Shown piece by piece: positions 9,201 to 16,311 of a stretch of DNA of 64,000 nt (positions are counted from its first letter, which is position 1; each line of letters begins with the position of its first letter). The notes under the pieces are model-generated. The model worked only from the letters and a program-made list of their open reading frames with translations. It was not told the origin of the DNA and made no database searches. A program made the translations under genes and the position numbers. Location: contig OZ246407.1 of NCBI GenBank assembly GCA_965231025.1, forward strand, positions 1,426,001-1,490,000, read 5' to 3'. The DNA is from PALSA-1335 sp965231025 (GTDB lineage Bacteria; Patescibacteriota; Gracilibacteria; UBA1369).

Positions 9201-10369
9201 AGCGCGTGGTTGGACAGATTCACGAAGGAGCCAACTTTTCCGACGAGGAAGTGAAACAGTTGCTGGAAGCGGTCAAAGGAAAAACGTACGGAGATTATCT
9301 CGACTACCTTGAAGTTCCGTTTGAAACCCCGATGGCCGATTTTATTTTGGCAAAAGTGAAGGCAAGAGCCAAAGCATTGTTTGCTGAGGCGGGTGACGGT
9401 GAAAACATCGGAACGAACCTTTCGCGTCTTGAAGCCCTTATTTCAGCAGGGCTCACGACATACGAAGACATGCATTCCAGTCACGATCAGTTCCGGGAAT
9501 TACGGGATATGGAAGAGTACTTCATCAAACAAAAGGCCGGACATGCCGCGCTCGCGGTACTGGTGTCCGCCGCGGAACCGAGCCTCGAAGATATCGTGGA
9601 TTTTGCCGACCGTCTCAAAGATGAGGAGTTTACATTGAGCGACGAAAAGGACGGAGAGTTCAGGGCATACTGCAGGGTGGCCCTTCAGGGAGCGGTTGAA
9701 AAGGCCCGGATAGGACAGATGAGAGGGTATTTCGCGGTGATGGCGTCGTCATTGGTCCGTCTCAGGTTCGTCAGGCCCCGCGACATTGGAACAACCATGG
9801 AGGAACTTGAAGGATTCCATGATGTCGACCAGCAGTCCACGGCGGTAAAAGAGATGCTGGCATTGCGTGAGGAAATAACTGCGTCGGGAATGCACAACAT
9901 TCATCCTCTGCTGAAATTGAAAGCGTTCATTGAGGCAAACGATGAGGCTGCCCTGGTACACGACGGAGAATCCGCCCGTCAAATACTTGCGGGACTCGTC
10001 GGTGACCGGATGCAGGCCATGGTCGACCACGTAAAACAGGGCGGAGATCCGGGATTCATGGAAATGATCGTTGGCGACATGCAGCAGTTCGGCCTGGAAA
10101 AAATGATCGAAGCTTATGTCGAAAAAACCCTGGATACTGCGATTGAAGACCTGTTCGAAGAAAGAAAAACAGTGGAACAGATCAGGCCCACGCTTGAAGC
10201 CCTGCGCCTGCTGAAACTCGGGGAGGTGATTGCCATGGTGCAGACCTCCGTTACCACCAAATACGTTGGCAACTCCTTCGACAACCCCTCGCCGGATATT
10301 GAACAAAGAATAACCAGGCTTGGGGAAAACCTTCGTGCCCTCGGCCTCTACGAAGCAGTGAGCGACTAA
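6251..10369 (+). CDS. Very large cytoplasmic protein with FHA-like beta domains, function unknown
   Basis: A 1372-residue acidic soluble protein with no signal peptide or membrane segment. Residues 1-220 are helical and end in a Pro/Ala-rich linker (about 225-260). Three beta-rich segments follow, near 262-370, 407-515 and 645-750. The second (VVSIGTDPSCDIVLPQ) has the shape of a forkhead-associated phosphothreonine-binding fold, although the usual GR start and SxxH are degenerate, so phosphopeptide binding is uncertain. A coiled coil lies near 540-620 and the last 600 residues are almost all helical, with phrases such as LISAGLTTYEDM and FLSAGIVTQAEV that may be degenerate repeats. It has its own promoter. 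The family is not recognised; a scaffold role is possible. Confidence 0.7.
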   Translation: MADEHAKTGTGDGQAEQAEQITPPVEQNDAKKPRSLDQMDEGMFQKPAVKKLLGLAKVMGNYGHKNEHPDNLKGAELVEAVKVSLMSYKKFSHLVEALLNDILDGTTTEEEMTLTESKLIEGVMYWIYFRTDMGFGKEGDSDHHLAETQQVVETLLQNNILGDDREQVVLRLIHACLPGESTNFIQGFVDRYVQEKTKQKIQETEQNAKADFDAQFRDPVTGKYSQTIRPGAPTPPKGTPAQKTPSQPAAPSAPAENAEPDISRVTLSMCRWHMDEDYDDRVYTKITRDGDEYDPVLIPGKKIEMVDEDDDTKVNAAVEIVGNKVMIVSKGSDPIIDLDSGLVIHALVVQPGKPARIQLDEDKFEINIEGIERAAGEPAQAQSGTGEPAADSHDSHPTIEAGETEAYNLPAVMCVNKQGDVLSTYVCLGESDRVVSIGTDPSCDIVLPQGKNYKPLEAEVKFINGKVFVNAGKDSFIRTANSVPNAFISSRAVLFDQDDTIIIGGKDVEPVYFKATAEQPFSDLDVKGSLAQRVEKLSARLAAASDIQAVKDVERQISDLNATLTSLEDKLEVIDLIKAAAELLGTAFRVKEERMEKESRELEAKMATRRHYSEADGETAETPRPFKYAVLIDKVYRDPKGGLMIRPVFPPGVSMGTDKVNTFEAHLPRTERGSKYGVQDFECTFVIDGSNVRMVLEPRLLKNSKIHVNGQIPGTRDGKTNELDMLRAPLRDGDDIEVGLDRLGFETGHEFTLNALKPYAAAYLREIMEVLVLYPNRGDDGDKKNARATLEHFLSAGIVTQAEVDAQRATFEQEKFVRETTDMAGLTMTGIRGQNNDLARYIEDEMEIAGLPYDVAKFRAALELLEETDVRWEETNWSPDEYRRELGTSAVLRLQAYDKKLLELRTRLQQGNYGKRITSFFSRDAEKEYTQEQESLHRALRKMLVEMVTLIQMGVTGDNFNHNWMASRLSQDQAQEAEEIFFAQRVVGQIHEGANFSDEEVKQLLEAVKGKTYGDYLDYLEVPFETPMADFILAKVKARAKALFAEAGDGENIGTNLSRLEALISAGLTTYEDMHSSHDQFRELRDMEEYFIKQKAGHAALAVLVSAAEPSLEDIVDFADRLKDEEFTLSDEKDGEFRAYCRVALQGAVEKARIGQMRGYFAVMASSLVRLRFVRPRDIGTTMEELEGFHDVDQQSTAVKEMLALREEITASGMHNIHPLLKLKAFIEANDEAALVHDGESARQILAGLVGDRMQAMVDHVKQGGDPGFMEMIVGDMQQFGLEKMIEAYVEKTLDTAIEDLFEERKTVEQIRPTLEALRLLKLGEVIAMVQTSVTTKYVGNSFDNPSPDIEQRITRLGENLRALGLYEAVSD

Positions 10370-10374
10370 AAAAA

Positions 10375-10460
10375 TGGTGGGCAGAGAAGGATTCGAACCT
10401 TCGAAGGCGTGAGCCATCAGATTTACAGTCTGACCTCGTTGGCCGCTTGAGTATCTGCCC
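10375..10460 (-). tRNA. tRNA-Tyr (anticodon GTA)
   Basis: Class II tRNA with a long variable arm. Acceptor strands GGGCAGA/TCTGCCC pair fully, the anticodon loop is CTGTAAA (GTA) and the T arm contains GGTTCGAATCC. CCA is encoded. It ends 5 bases from the stop of the convergent FHA-like gene. Confidence 0.95.
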
Positions 10461-10538
10461 GAAAGCCATGCAAGTATAGAATAAGCCATTTAAAAAATCC
10501 AGACCGGCTTTGAAACACGGATTTATGGCTTCTCGGCG

Positions 10539-11690
10539 CTACTTTTCCGTATTGTTCAGCATGGTTTTTCTTCTGAGGACCGCCATCAGTTCACTGCGGG
10601 TTTGCTCGAGTTCCCTGCGCACTGGCGGCGGTGGAGGAACAGTAACGGGCCGTCCCGGACTCTCTTTGGCGCTCACCATGGATTTGATTCCTTCAAAAAA
10701 CCTTGAGAGTGCACTCTGGCCCTCCGTAACGGCAACCGCCGGTGATCCGGGCGGCAACCGCACGGGTCTTCCGGCAGCCTGATCATTCACGTCGGCAAGC
10801 ATTTTTCTGATGGCCCTTTCGGGAATATGTCTCAGGAGCGCGTCGGCCTGGGGCCCAAGAATCATGTGAAGGTTGGTATAAAGCCCCGCGAACGTATACT
10901 CAACTTCAATGAGCAGATTCTGCCATGCACGGAGAGTCTCTGGATTCGTGGGATTGCCGTAAAGAACGTCATCCTGGTGCTCGGCTTCGACCGCCACGGC
11001 GGCATCCTTGATTTTTCTGACCTCCATGCGGGTCAGCCCGACTTCATTCACAAGTCCCAGGTGGGTCGCCTGAATAAACGACCGCAGATAGTCGTCAAGG
11101 ATCATAAAAACTCTTTCAACGGCAACCGGCGAGTTGAAAAAATGAGGGGAGTTGTTAACGACATGAAGCAGCTTCACAAGGTCGTGGTCCGGCGGGGTCA
11201 GTTGCAGATCCTCCGGAGGATGACGCAGCTGAGGAACGGAGCTCCCAAGATGCCTGTCTGCAGAATCAAGATTGACCTGCATCCTCGCAAGACTGTCCCC
11301 GTTTAATACGGGGTCACCCGTTTGCGGATCAATAGCAGAAGGTGTATTCAGCGTGCTGAGAATGAATTGCAGCTCCTGGAAAACCCTTCCGGTCACAATC
11401 TGCAGATCGGCAACTTTTTTCACAAAATCGGGACTCGCGACAACTTTGTCCACCGCACTCTGTCCGGGGGTTTTCTTAAGCGCCTCCATCAACTTCCCCA
11501 TAACCTCTACTGCGCGTCTGCTGTCGATAATCGCCTGGTGATTCAAAGCCTCATGGCGAGTTCTGCCCCTTTCACGAACACCGTGGGTGATGCCTCTTGG
11601 AGCCGGGGGAGCCAAAGATGGCCGTTTGACGGGCATATCCAGGTCCGGAACTTCGGGCAAACCTCCGGGACTTCTTTTTTCATCAGTCAT
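10539..11690 (-). CDS. Unrecognised helical protein with proline-rich ends
   Basis: A 383-residue soluble protein with no signal peptide or membrane segment. The first 45 residues are rich in Pro, Arg and Gly and look disordered. The middle (about 50-290) is predicted helical with regular hydrophobic spacing. A PPPPPPVRRELEQTR segment near residue 355 leads into a short basic helix at the C-terminus. No catalytic motif is visible and the family is not recognised. It is divergent from the gene at 11814 with about 120 bases between them, so the two may share a control region. Start is the first ATG, followed by a polar leader similar in style to the other lineage-specific proteins here. Confidence 0.6.
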   Translation of the reverse strand: MTDEKRSPGGLPEVPDLDMPVKRPSLAPPAPRGITHGVRERGRTRHEALNHQAIIDSRRAVEVMGKLMEALKKTPGQSAVDKVVASPDFVKKVADLQIVTGRVFQELQFILSTLNTPSAIDPQTGDPVLNGDSLARMQVNLDSADRHLGSSVPQLRHPPEDLQLTPPDHDLVKLLHVVNNSPHFFNSPVAVERVFMILDDYLRSFIQATHLGLVNEVGLTRMEVRKIKDAAVAVEAEHQDDVLYGNPTNPETLRAWQNLLIEVEYTFAGLYTNLHMILGPQADALLRHIPERAIRKMLADVNDQAAGRPVRLPPGSPAVAVTEGQSALSRFFEGIKSMVSAKESPGRPVTVPPPPPVRRELEQTRSELMAVLRRKTMLNNTEK

Positions 11691-11813
11691 TTCAGGAAGA
11701 ACAAAAAATACAGCGCGCGTATATTAGGGACGCGGACGCCGGGAATCAAGACATTAAGATTGCGCTTTCTCCGTTTTTTAGGGTATTATCGCAACACATT
11801 AAACAAAACGTTC

Positions 11814-12323
11814 ATGGCTGATATAACCCGCAAAACCGGAACCGACGACGTCGAAGCGTTCGAGGGGACCGTCGAACAACAGCCGACCTCTTTCCAGGAA
11901 GCTCTGGGGAGGCGGGTTTCTGCAAGAAAGCCGTCGGTCAGGGGAAAACAGATCAAAGTCCTTGAACAGGCCGCCGGCACGGAGGATGTGGAAATGAACG
12001 CCAGAATCGAAGCGCTTCATGCCGAACTTTCTGCGCTGAAACCTGAAGAAAGAAAACTCAGAATGGACAGGGTGATGAAAGAAGAACCGGATCTCTTTGA
12101 AGCGATTGGCCGCCGGCGCCGGCGCAACCGCGTAAAATACGAAACAGCCATAGGCGAATTGAAGGAAGTACGCGCCGTTGGAACGGAAATCCGCGGAGCC
12201 ATCCAAGGGGCCCTTACCGACGTCACAGGAGGCACGGTACAGGACTTAAGTGACCTTGCGCACAGTGAAGAATCCAATGAATTCACACCTCCCCCGTCAT
12301 CCGACGTCCGTCCGATCAGATGA
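11814..12323 (+). CDS. Small unrecognised charged helical protein
   Basis: A 169-residue soluble protein. Residues 60-125 form a strongly charged helix with heptad character (ARIEALHAELSALKPEERKLRMDRV), including a basic patch RRRRRNR near 110 that could bind nucleic acid or membrane phospholipid, followed by a Gly/Thr-rich region and an acidic, Pro-rich tail. The frame is open much further upstream, but the ATG at 11814 follows a TATTAT -10-like box (11784-11789) and gives a typical N-terminus, so it was chosen. Divergent from the gene at 10539 and followed by tRNA-Thr. Family not recognised. Confidence 0.55.
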   Translation: MADITRKTGTDDVEAFEGTVEQQPTSFQEALGRRVSARKPSVRGKQIKVLEQAAGTEDVEMNARIEALHAELSALKPEERKLRMDRVMKEEPDLFEAIGRRRRRNRVKYETAIGELKEVRAVGTEIRGAIQGALTDVTGGTVQDLSDLAHSEESNEFTPPPSSDVRPIR

Positions 12324-12333
12324 CACACCAAAA

Positions 12334-12408
12334 TGGAGCCGCCTGTCGGATTTGAACCGACGACCCACTGTTTACAAAACAGTTGCTCTACCACTGAGCT
12401 AAGGCGGC
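12334..12408 (-). tRNA. tRNA-Thr (anticodon TGT)
   Basis: Acceptor arms GCCGCCT and GGCGGC pair, D arm AGCTCAGTGGTAGAGC is standard, the anticodon stem-loop CTGTTTTGTAAACAG gives anticodon TGT, and the T arm is GGTTCAAATCC. CCA is encoded. It lies 10 bases from the stop of the convergent gene at 11814. Confidence 0.93.
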
Positions 12409-12523
12409 GTACTTCCCCGAATAAACGCAGGGAGATGATATGGGAAGAACCTTTTGATGTCAAATTTTGAGCAAAGGCGCTCCTTCCATGGTATTCTTTC
12501 AGCGGATTCATAAAAAAATAAAT

Positions 12524-12537
12524 TCTAAAATTTTAGA
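12524..12537. repeat. Intergenic AT-rich palindrome TCTAAAATTTTAGA
   Basis: A perfect 14-bp palindrome followed by T-rich sequence, 35 bases before murB. The same TCTAAAA/TTTTAGA arms recur at 16761-16796 and 37934-37963, always between genes. It may be a weak terminator or a protein site; see findings. Confidence 0.5.
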
Positions 12538-12572
12538 TTTTTATTTTTTAGTCGCACCCGGAGGAACAACAC

Positions 12573-13583
12573 ATGACTGAAGCTCACAACGAAAAATACG
12601 ACAGATTGATTGAAAAATTTCCCTCAACCGAGCGGAACAAACCGCTCGCCCCGTTCACGACCTTTGGCATCGGAGGTCCCGCCGACCTTTTTTACAACCT
12701 CACGGACATCGCCGAGTTTGAGAGGCTCATTCAAACGGCACGCGAACTGAAAATCCCCTTCTTTATTCTTGGCGGGGGAAGCAACACTATCTTTGCCGAT
12801 GAAGGTTTCCGTGGGCTCGTGATCCACTTCGCAGCAAAAAATATTTCCCTATCCATCGGGCCGGCTCTTCCCGCCCGGGAAGCAGAACCCGTTTTCGTTG
12901 CCGCCGAAGCCGGCGCGTTACTCTCCCAGGTCATCCAGTTCGCACTGAAAAACAACCTGACCGGTATGGAAAAAATGATGGGACTTCCGGGAACCATCGG
13001 TGGCGCGGTACGCGGCAACGCCGGCGCCTTCGGGATTGAAATCAAGGACATCTTCCACAAAGCCGCCATCTTCAGTCCGGAGAAAGGTCTGTTTGAAGCG
13101 GACGCCGGCTTCATGTCCTTCGGCTACCGCACCTCGGCCATAAAAAAACATCAGGCTTCCCCGTCAAATCCGGGCGAATTCGTGCTCAAAGTTTATCTCA
13201 AACTCAGCCCGGCCGACCCTCAGACCGCCAAAGCAGCCCTGGCAGAAGCCATGGATATCGTGAAAAACCGCATTGGCAAGCAGCCCAAAGGCAAATGTTC
13301 CGGATCATTTTTCAAAAATCCCGTCACCCCCGACTACCAAAAACCCCAGCCGCCGGAAACAAAAGCGGGCTGGCTTCTGGAGCAAATCGGGGCCAAGGGA
13401 ATGCGGGTCGGGGGCGTCCAGGTCTCCCCGCAACACGCCAACTGGCTCATGAACACCGGAAACGGCACCCAAAAGGACGTTTTGGAGCTCTCCGGCATCC
13501 TGCAAAATAAAGTTATGGAGCGCTTCGGCATCCAATTGGATCGCGAAGTCCAGCTTGTTTCAGCAGGAGGTGACCTGATTTGA
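12573..13583 (+). CDS. murB: UDP-N-acetylenolpyruvoylglucosamine reductase
   Basis: FAD- and NADPH-dependent reductase that turns enolpyruvyl-UDP-GlcNAc into UDP-MurNAc, the second committed step of peptidoglycan synthesis; cytoplasmic. The 336 residues show the FAD-domain signature (FTTFGIGGPADLF, GGGSNTIFADEGF), the MMGLPGTIGGAVRGNAGAFG motif and the C-terminal SGSFFKNP motif with the catalytic serine. Length fits the type II MurB without the type I insertion. GGAGG upstream of the ATG at 12573 supports the start. MurA is far away (59367), so Mur genes are scattered here. The pilin-like gene follows after 85 bases with its own promoter. Confidence 0.95.
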   Translation: MTEAHNEKYDRLIEKFPSTERNKPLAPFTTFGIGGPADLFYNLTDIAEFERLIQTARELKIPFFILGGGSNTIFADEGFRGLVIHFAAKNISLSIGPALPAREAEPVFVAAEAGALLSQVIQFALKNNLTGMEKMMGLPGTIGGAVRGNAGAFGIEIKDIFHKAAIFSPEKGLFEADAGFMSFGYRTSAIKKHQASPSNPGEFVLKVYLKLSPADPQTAKAALAEAMDIVKNRIGKQPKGKCSGSFFKNPVTPDYQKPQPPETKAGWLLEQIGAKGMRVGGVQVSPQHANWLMNTGNGTQKDVLELSGILQNKVMERFGIQLDREVQLVSAGGDLI

Positions 13584-13595
13584 GCTTGAAGGGGG

Positions 13596-13624
13596 TTGCT
13601 TTTATAACAAAAACTTGGTAGAAT
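13596..13624 (+). promoter_or_regulatory. Promoter of the pilin-like gene
   Basis: TTGCTT (13596-13601), 17 bases, TAGAAT (13619-13624). The spacing is ideal and the -10 matches 5 of 6 consensus bases. The predicted start is about 38 bases before the ATG. Confidence 0.6.
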
Positions 13625-13668
13625 AGAAGGAAGTTTAAACAAAATCTCAAATTTAACCCCATACAAAT

Positions 13669-14061
13669 ATGTCAAAAAAATCTCTCAAAAACATCGCCGT
13701 CGGCTTTGTGACAAGCATCGCCCTCATGATGGCAACCATGGTTCCAGCGGTAAATGCTCAGGGCTTCATTAGCACAACCGACAACCCATCGGCAATTTCC
13801 ACCGCAACAGGTGGACAGGGCAGTTTCCGTCAGTTGGCTCTTACCATTGTGAACTTCTTCCTGACGTTCCTTGGTTTGATCGCCGTCGTTATGATCATTT
13901 ACGGAGGTTTCCTTTATGTATCTGCTGCAGGCAACCAGGAAAAAATTGAATCTGCCAAGAAGATCATTATGTACGCCGTCATCGGTATCGTCGTGATCTT
14001 GCTCTCATTCGCCATCGTCAACACCGTTCTCACAGCTGGTACCGGTGCCGCTACGACCTAA
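13669..14061 (+). CDS. VirB2/TrbC-like pilin or small two-TM membrane protein
   Basis: A 130-residue protein with a signal peptide (residues 1-31, cleavage likely after VNAQ) and two membrane helices near 55-80 and 98-122 joined by a short polar loop (SAAGNQEKIESAKK). This layout matches the pilin-like conjugation proteins common in CPR genomes, which form or anchor type IV secretion pili. No other secretion genes are close, so the partner system is unknown and the function is inferred from architecture only. It is a single-gene transcription unit: promoter at 13596-13624 and a strong terminator at 14086-14117. Codon use is like neighbouring genes. Confidence 0.7.
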   Translation: MSKKSLKNIAVGFVTSIALMMATMVPAVNAQGFISTTDNPSAISTATGGQGSFRQLALTIVNFFLTFLGLIAVVMIIYGGFLYVSAAGNQEKIESAKKIIMYAVIGIVVILLSFAIVNTVLTAGTGAATT

Positions 14062-14085
14062 GCGAGATATTTTACAAAGCACTTC

Positions 14086-14117
14086 AAAAAGCCTCCGCCT
14101 CAAAACGGGGGCTTTTT
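14086..14117 (+). terminator. Rho-independent terminator after the pilin-like gene
   Basis: A 12-bp stem AAAAAGCCTCCG / CGGGGGCTTTTT with one G-U pair and an 8-base loop. It insulates the aromatic operon, whose own promoter begins 12 bases further on. Confidence 0.85.
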
Positions 14118-14128
14118 CGTTGCAAAAT

Positions 14129-14157
14129 TTGACAAAACCCAGGGGCGGCGTTACAGT
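14129..14157 (+). promoter_or_regulatory. Promoter of the aromatic amino-acid operon
   Basis: TTGACA (14129-14134, perfect -35), 17 bases, TACAGT (14152-14157, 4 of 6). Transcription should start near 14164, about 15 bases before the leader peptide ATG. No other promoter of similar quality lies between the terminator at 14117 and aroA. Confidence 0.7.
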
Positions 14158-14178
14158 AAGCGCGTCTTTCAAACAGTC

Positions 14179-14241
14179 ATGAACAATCCATCAAAAACTT
14201 ACGGTTACTTTTTTTACAACTTCAGCCATCTGAAGGCGTAG
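14179..14241 (+). CDS. Aromatic-rich attenuation leader peptide
   Basis: A 20-codon ORF, not listed by ordinary gene finders, whose residues 8-15 read YGYFFYNF: three Tyr and three Phe in eight codons (14200-14223). It starts about 15 bases after the predicted transcript start and ends at TAG (14239-14241), with the stop just past the second RNA segment of the attenuator. This is the arrangement of pheL- or trpL-type leaders, where scarce charged tRNA stalls the ribosome. There is no clear Shine-Dalgarno site, but such sites are weak throughout the window. It would sense both Tyr and Phe, the two products made by the operon; no Trp codon is present and no trp genes lie nearby. Confidence 0.8.
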   Translation: MNNPSKTYGYFFYNFSHLKA

Positions 14242-14295
14242 AGCCGGTGCCCAAAGTTTGAAACTCTAGCAGCCTTCACCAGAAGGCTTTTTTTT
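14220..14295 (+). promoter_or_regulatory. Transcription attenuator of the aromatic operon
   Basis: Segments 1-4 can be drawn directly. 1:2 is CTTCAG (14220-14225) with CTGAAG (14230-14235). 2:3 (antiterminator) is TGAAGGC (14231-14237) with GCCTTCA (14272-14278). 3:4 (terminator) is AGCCTTC (14271-14277) with GAAGGCT (14282-14288), loop ACCA, followed by a T run to 14295. 1:2 excludes 2:3, and 2:3 excludes 3:4. A ribosome stalled on the Tyr/Phe codons would cover segment 1 and favour the antiterminator; one reaching the TAG at 14239 would cover segment 2 and allow termination 9 bases before aroA. Confidence 0.85.
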
Positions 14296-14304
14296 ATCAC
14301 ACTT

Positions 14305-15627
14305 ATGAAACTCACCATCCTGCCAACGGCAAAACTCCACGGGGAAGCTACCCCGCCAAGCTCCAAATCCCATTCGGTGCGCGCCCTCCTTATTGCGACG
14401 CTCGCCAAAGGAACGTCGCACCTCCACAACGTACTGGACGCGGAAGACGGGCGCGCGGCCATTGAAGTCTGCAAGGGTCTGGGGGCGAAAATACAGGACA
14501 AGAAAAACGAATCGGGCGGACTGGAGGTCACCGTAACAAGCGAAGGGGTTCCGCTCAACACGCTCCAGACGGATCTGTTTTCCTCAAACTCCGGGATCAC
14601 CACCACATTCACGATTCCGCTCATAGGGCTGCGGAAAAACACCGAAGTGCCCCTGATACTTTCCAGCGGAGAGCAGATGCAAAAACGCCCCATGGCAAGC
14701 ATTGTGAAAGCGGTCCAAAACCTTGGGATGGACGTGGAATCTTTCAATAAAGGGGAAAATTTCCCGATGCGGCTGAGCGGAAACTTGATCGGCGGGAACA
14801 CCGCGGTGGACGGGTCGAACTCCCAATACCTTTCGGCCCTGCTTTTAAGCCTACCGTGTGCTCGGAAAAACTCGGTGATCGAAGTGAAAAATCTGCAGGA
14901 GCGTCCGTACGTGGATATGACCCTGTCCTGGCTCGAGGAACAAAACATCCGCATCGGACATTTCAAAAAAGAAAACGTGGACACGTTCAAAATCTTTGGA
15001 AACCAGGAGTACAAGCCATTTACAAAAACCATTCCAGGTGATTTTTCCTCCGCGTCATACCTCATCGCGGCCGCGGTTCTGATTCCGGGTGAAGTGGTCC
15101 TGCACGGACTCGATATGGACGACCCGCAGGGAGACAAGCGCATTATTCCGATTCTTCAGCAGATGGGCGCGGACATTACGGTTGTAAAAAACGACGGAGG
15201 CAATGCCATAAAAATTGTGGGGGGAAAGCCGCTCAAGGGCACTACCATAGACTGCGGAGACATTCCCGACATGCTGCCAACGCTCGCGGTCATCGGAACG
15301 CAGGCGGAAGGAAAAACAACCCTGTTTAACGTCGCCAACGCCAGGATCAAGGAAACCGACCGTATCAAATCCATGGGCACTGAACTGAAGAAAATGGGCG
15401 TTAAACTCGAAGAAACGGAAGCCTCCCTCATTATTTACCGGAGCAAACTGTACCGTGCCCGCACGCACGGATACTCTGACCACCGCACGATTATGGCGCT
15501 CGCGGTCGCCGGCCTCCTGGCCGATGGAGAAACGTCCATCGATACCGCGGAAGGCATCAATAAAACATTCCCAAACTTTGTTCACCTCATGAACTCGATT
15601 GGGGCAAAAATGGAACTCCAGGATTAA
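14305..15627 (+). CDS. aroA: 3-phosphoshikimate 1-carboxyvinyltransferase (EPSP synthase)
   Basis: Transfers enolpyruvate from PEP to shikimate 3-phosphate, step six of the shikimate pathway; cytoplasmic. The 440 residues form the two-lobed EPSP synthase fold: PPSSKSHSVRALLIATLAKG near residue 16 holds the conserved S-K-S/R substrate contacts, SSNSGITTTFTIPL replaces the usual GNAGTTxR, SNSQYLSALLLSLPCA matches the S-S-Q-xxSALL motif, and DIPDMLPTLAV, KETDRI and DHRTIMALAVA are conserved C-lobe motifs. The SNSG variant resembles class II-type divergence at the PEP loop, so kinetics may differ. First structural gene of the operon, starting 9 bases after the attenuator T run. Confidence 0.95.
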   Translation: MKLTILPTAKLHGEATPPSSKSHSVRALLIATLAKGTSHLHNVLDAEDGRAAIEVCKGLGAKIQDKKNESGGLEVTVTSEGVPLNTLQTDLFSSNSGITTTFTIPLIGLRKNTEVPLILSSGEQMQKRPMASIVKAVQNLGMDVESFNKGENFPMRLSGNLIGGNTAVDGSNSQYLSALLLSLPCARKNSVIEVKNLQERPYVDMTLSWLEEQNIRIGHFKKENVDTFKIFGNQEYKPFTKTIPGDFSSASYLIAAAVLIPGEVVLHGLDMDDPQGDKRIIPILQQMGADITVVKNDGGNAIKIVGGKPLKGTTIDCGDIPDMLPTLAVIGTQAEGKTTLFNVANARIKETDRIKSMGTELKKMGVKLEETEASLIIYRSKLYRARTHGYSDHRTIMALAVAGLLADGETSIDTAEGINKTFPNFVHLMNSIGAKMELQD

Positions 15628-15672
15628 ACACGGGTTCCAAAACCCTACACTCTATTCTTCTACTTTCTACCT

Positions 15673-16200
15673 ATGAAACCCCCGCAAATTATTCTTATCG
15701 GCTTCAAAAACGCCGGTAAATCCACTATCGGCCGGCTGCTGGCCAAAAAAATGCAGCGGACATTCGTCGATCTCGATGAGGAAATCATCGGTGAACATCA
15801 GAAAAGATCGGGGAAAAAACTCACCTGCCGCGAAATCATGAAAACCCTCGGTGAAAAATTTTTCCGCGAACTGGAACACGAAGTGCTCAAAAACATCATG
15901 GTGACCAAAGGACTCATGGTCCTGGCCGTCGGTGGAGGAACCCCGATGGTAAAGAACAATCAGAGTCTGCTGGAAGACCAGCTTGTCATTCATGTCACGG
16001 CACCAAAGAGCATCGTGTTCGAACGTATCATGATCAACGGCAAACCGGCCTTCTTCCCCAAGGAGCAGGATGCTTTTCTTGCCTTCCAGGAGCTCTGGGG
16101 CGAACGCGAGCCGGTCTTCAAAAAACTCGCCGCCATGACCGTGGAAAATTCAGGCTCCGTTGATGAGGCCGTGGAAAACATCATCAAAAAAATGGGATAA
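15673..16200 (+). CDS. aroK: Shikimate kinase
   Basis: Phosphorylates shikimate with ATP, step five of the pathway; soluble. The 175 residues begin with a beta strand and Walker A loop GFKNAGKST (about residue 11), then FVDLDEEI for the shikimate/Mg contact Asp, FFRELEHEVL matching the FR..E...L motif with the substrate Arg, and the AVGGGTP loop that binds shikimate. The usual lid R is in the region around residue 120 (ERIMINGKPAF). Length is normal. It follows aroA after 45 bases containing a CTA-rich spacer, so it is likely co-transcribed. Confidence 0.93.
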   Translation: MKPPQIILIGFKNAGKSTIGRLLAKKMQRTFVDLDEEIIGEHQKRSGKKLTCREIMKTLGEKFFRELEHEVLKNIMVTKGLMVLAVGGGTPMVKNNQSLLEDQLVIHVTAPKSIVFERIMINGKPAFFPKEQDAFLAFQELWGEREPVFKKLAAMTVENSGSVDEAVENIIKKMG

Positions 16201-16311
16201 ATGGACAAGCCAAATTCGTCGGCCCGGTCAAAAAAACCGCCACCCCTACATTCTAAGACCTCCATCCTAAATTCTAGATTCTAACCCCTAAACCCTAACA
16301 TCCCCCTTCAC

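Noticed and set aside
14214..15143. Minus-strand open frame of 309 codons opposite the start of aroA and the leader region
   Set aside because: Shadow of the well-supported aroA and attenuator; no family-like sequence.
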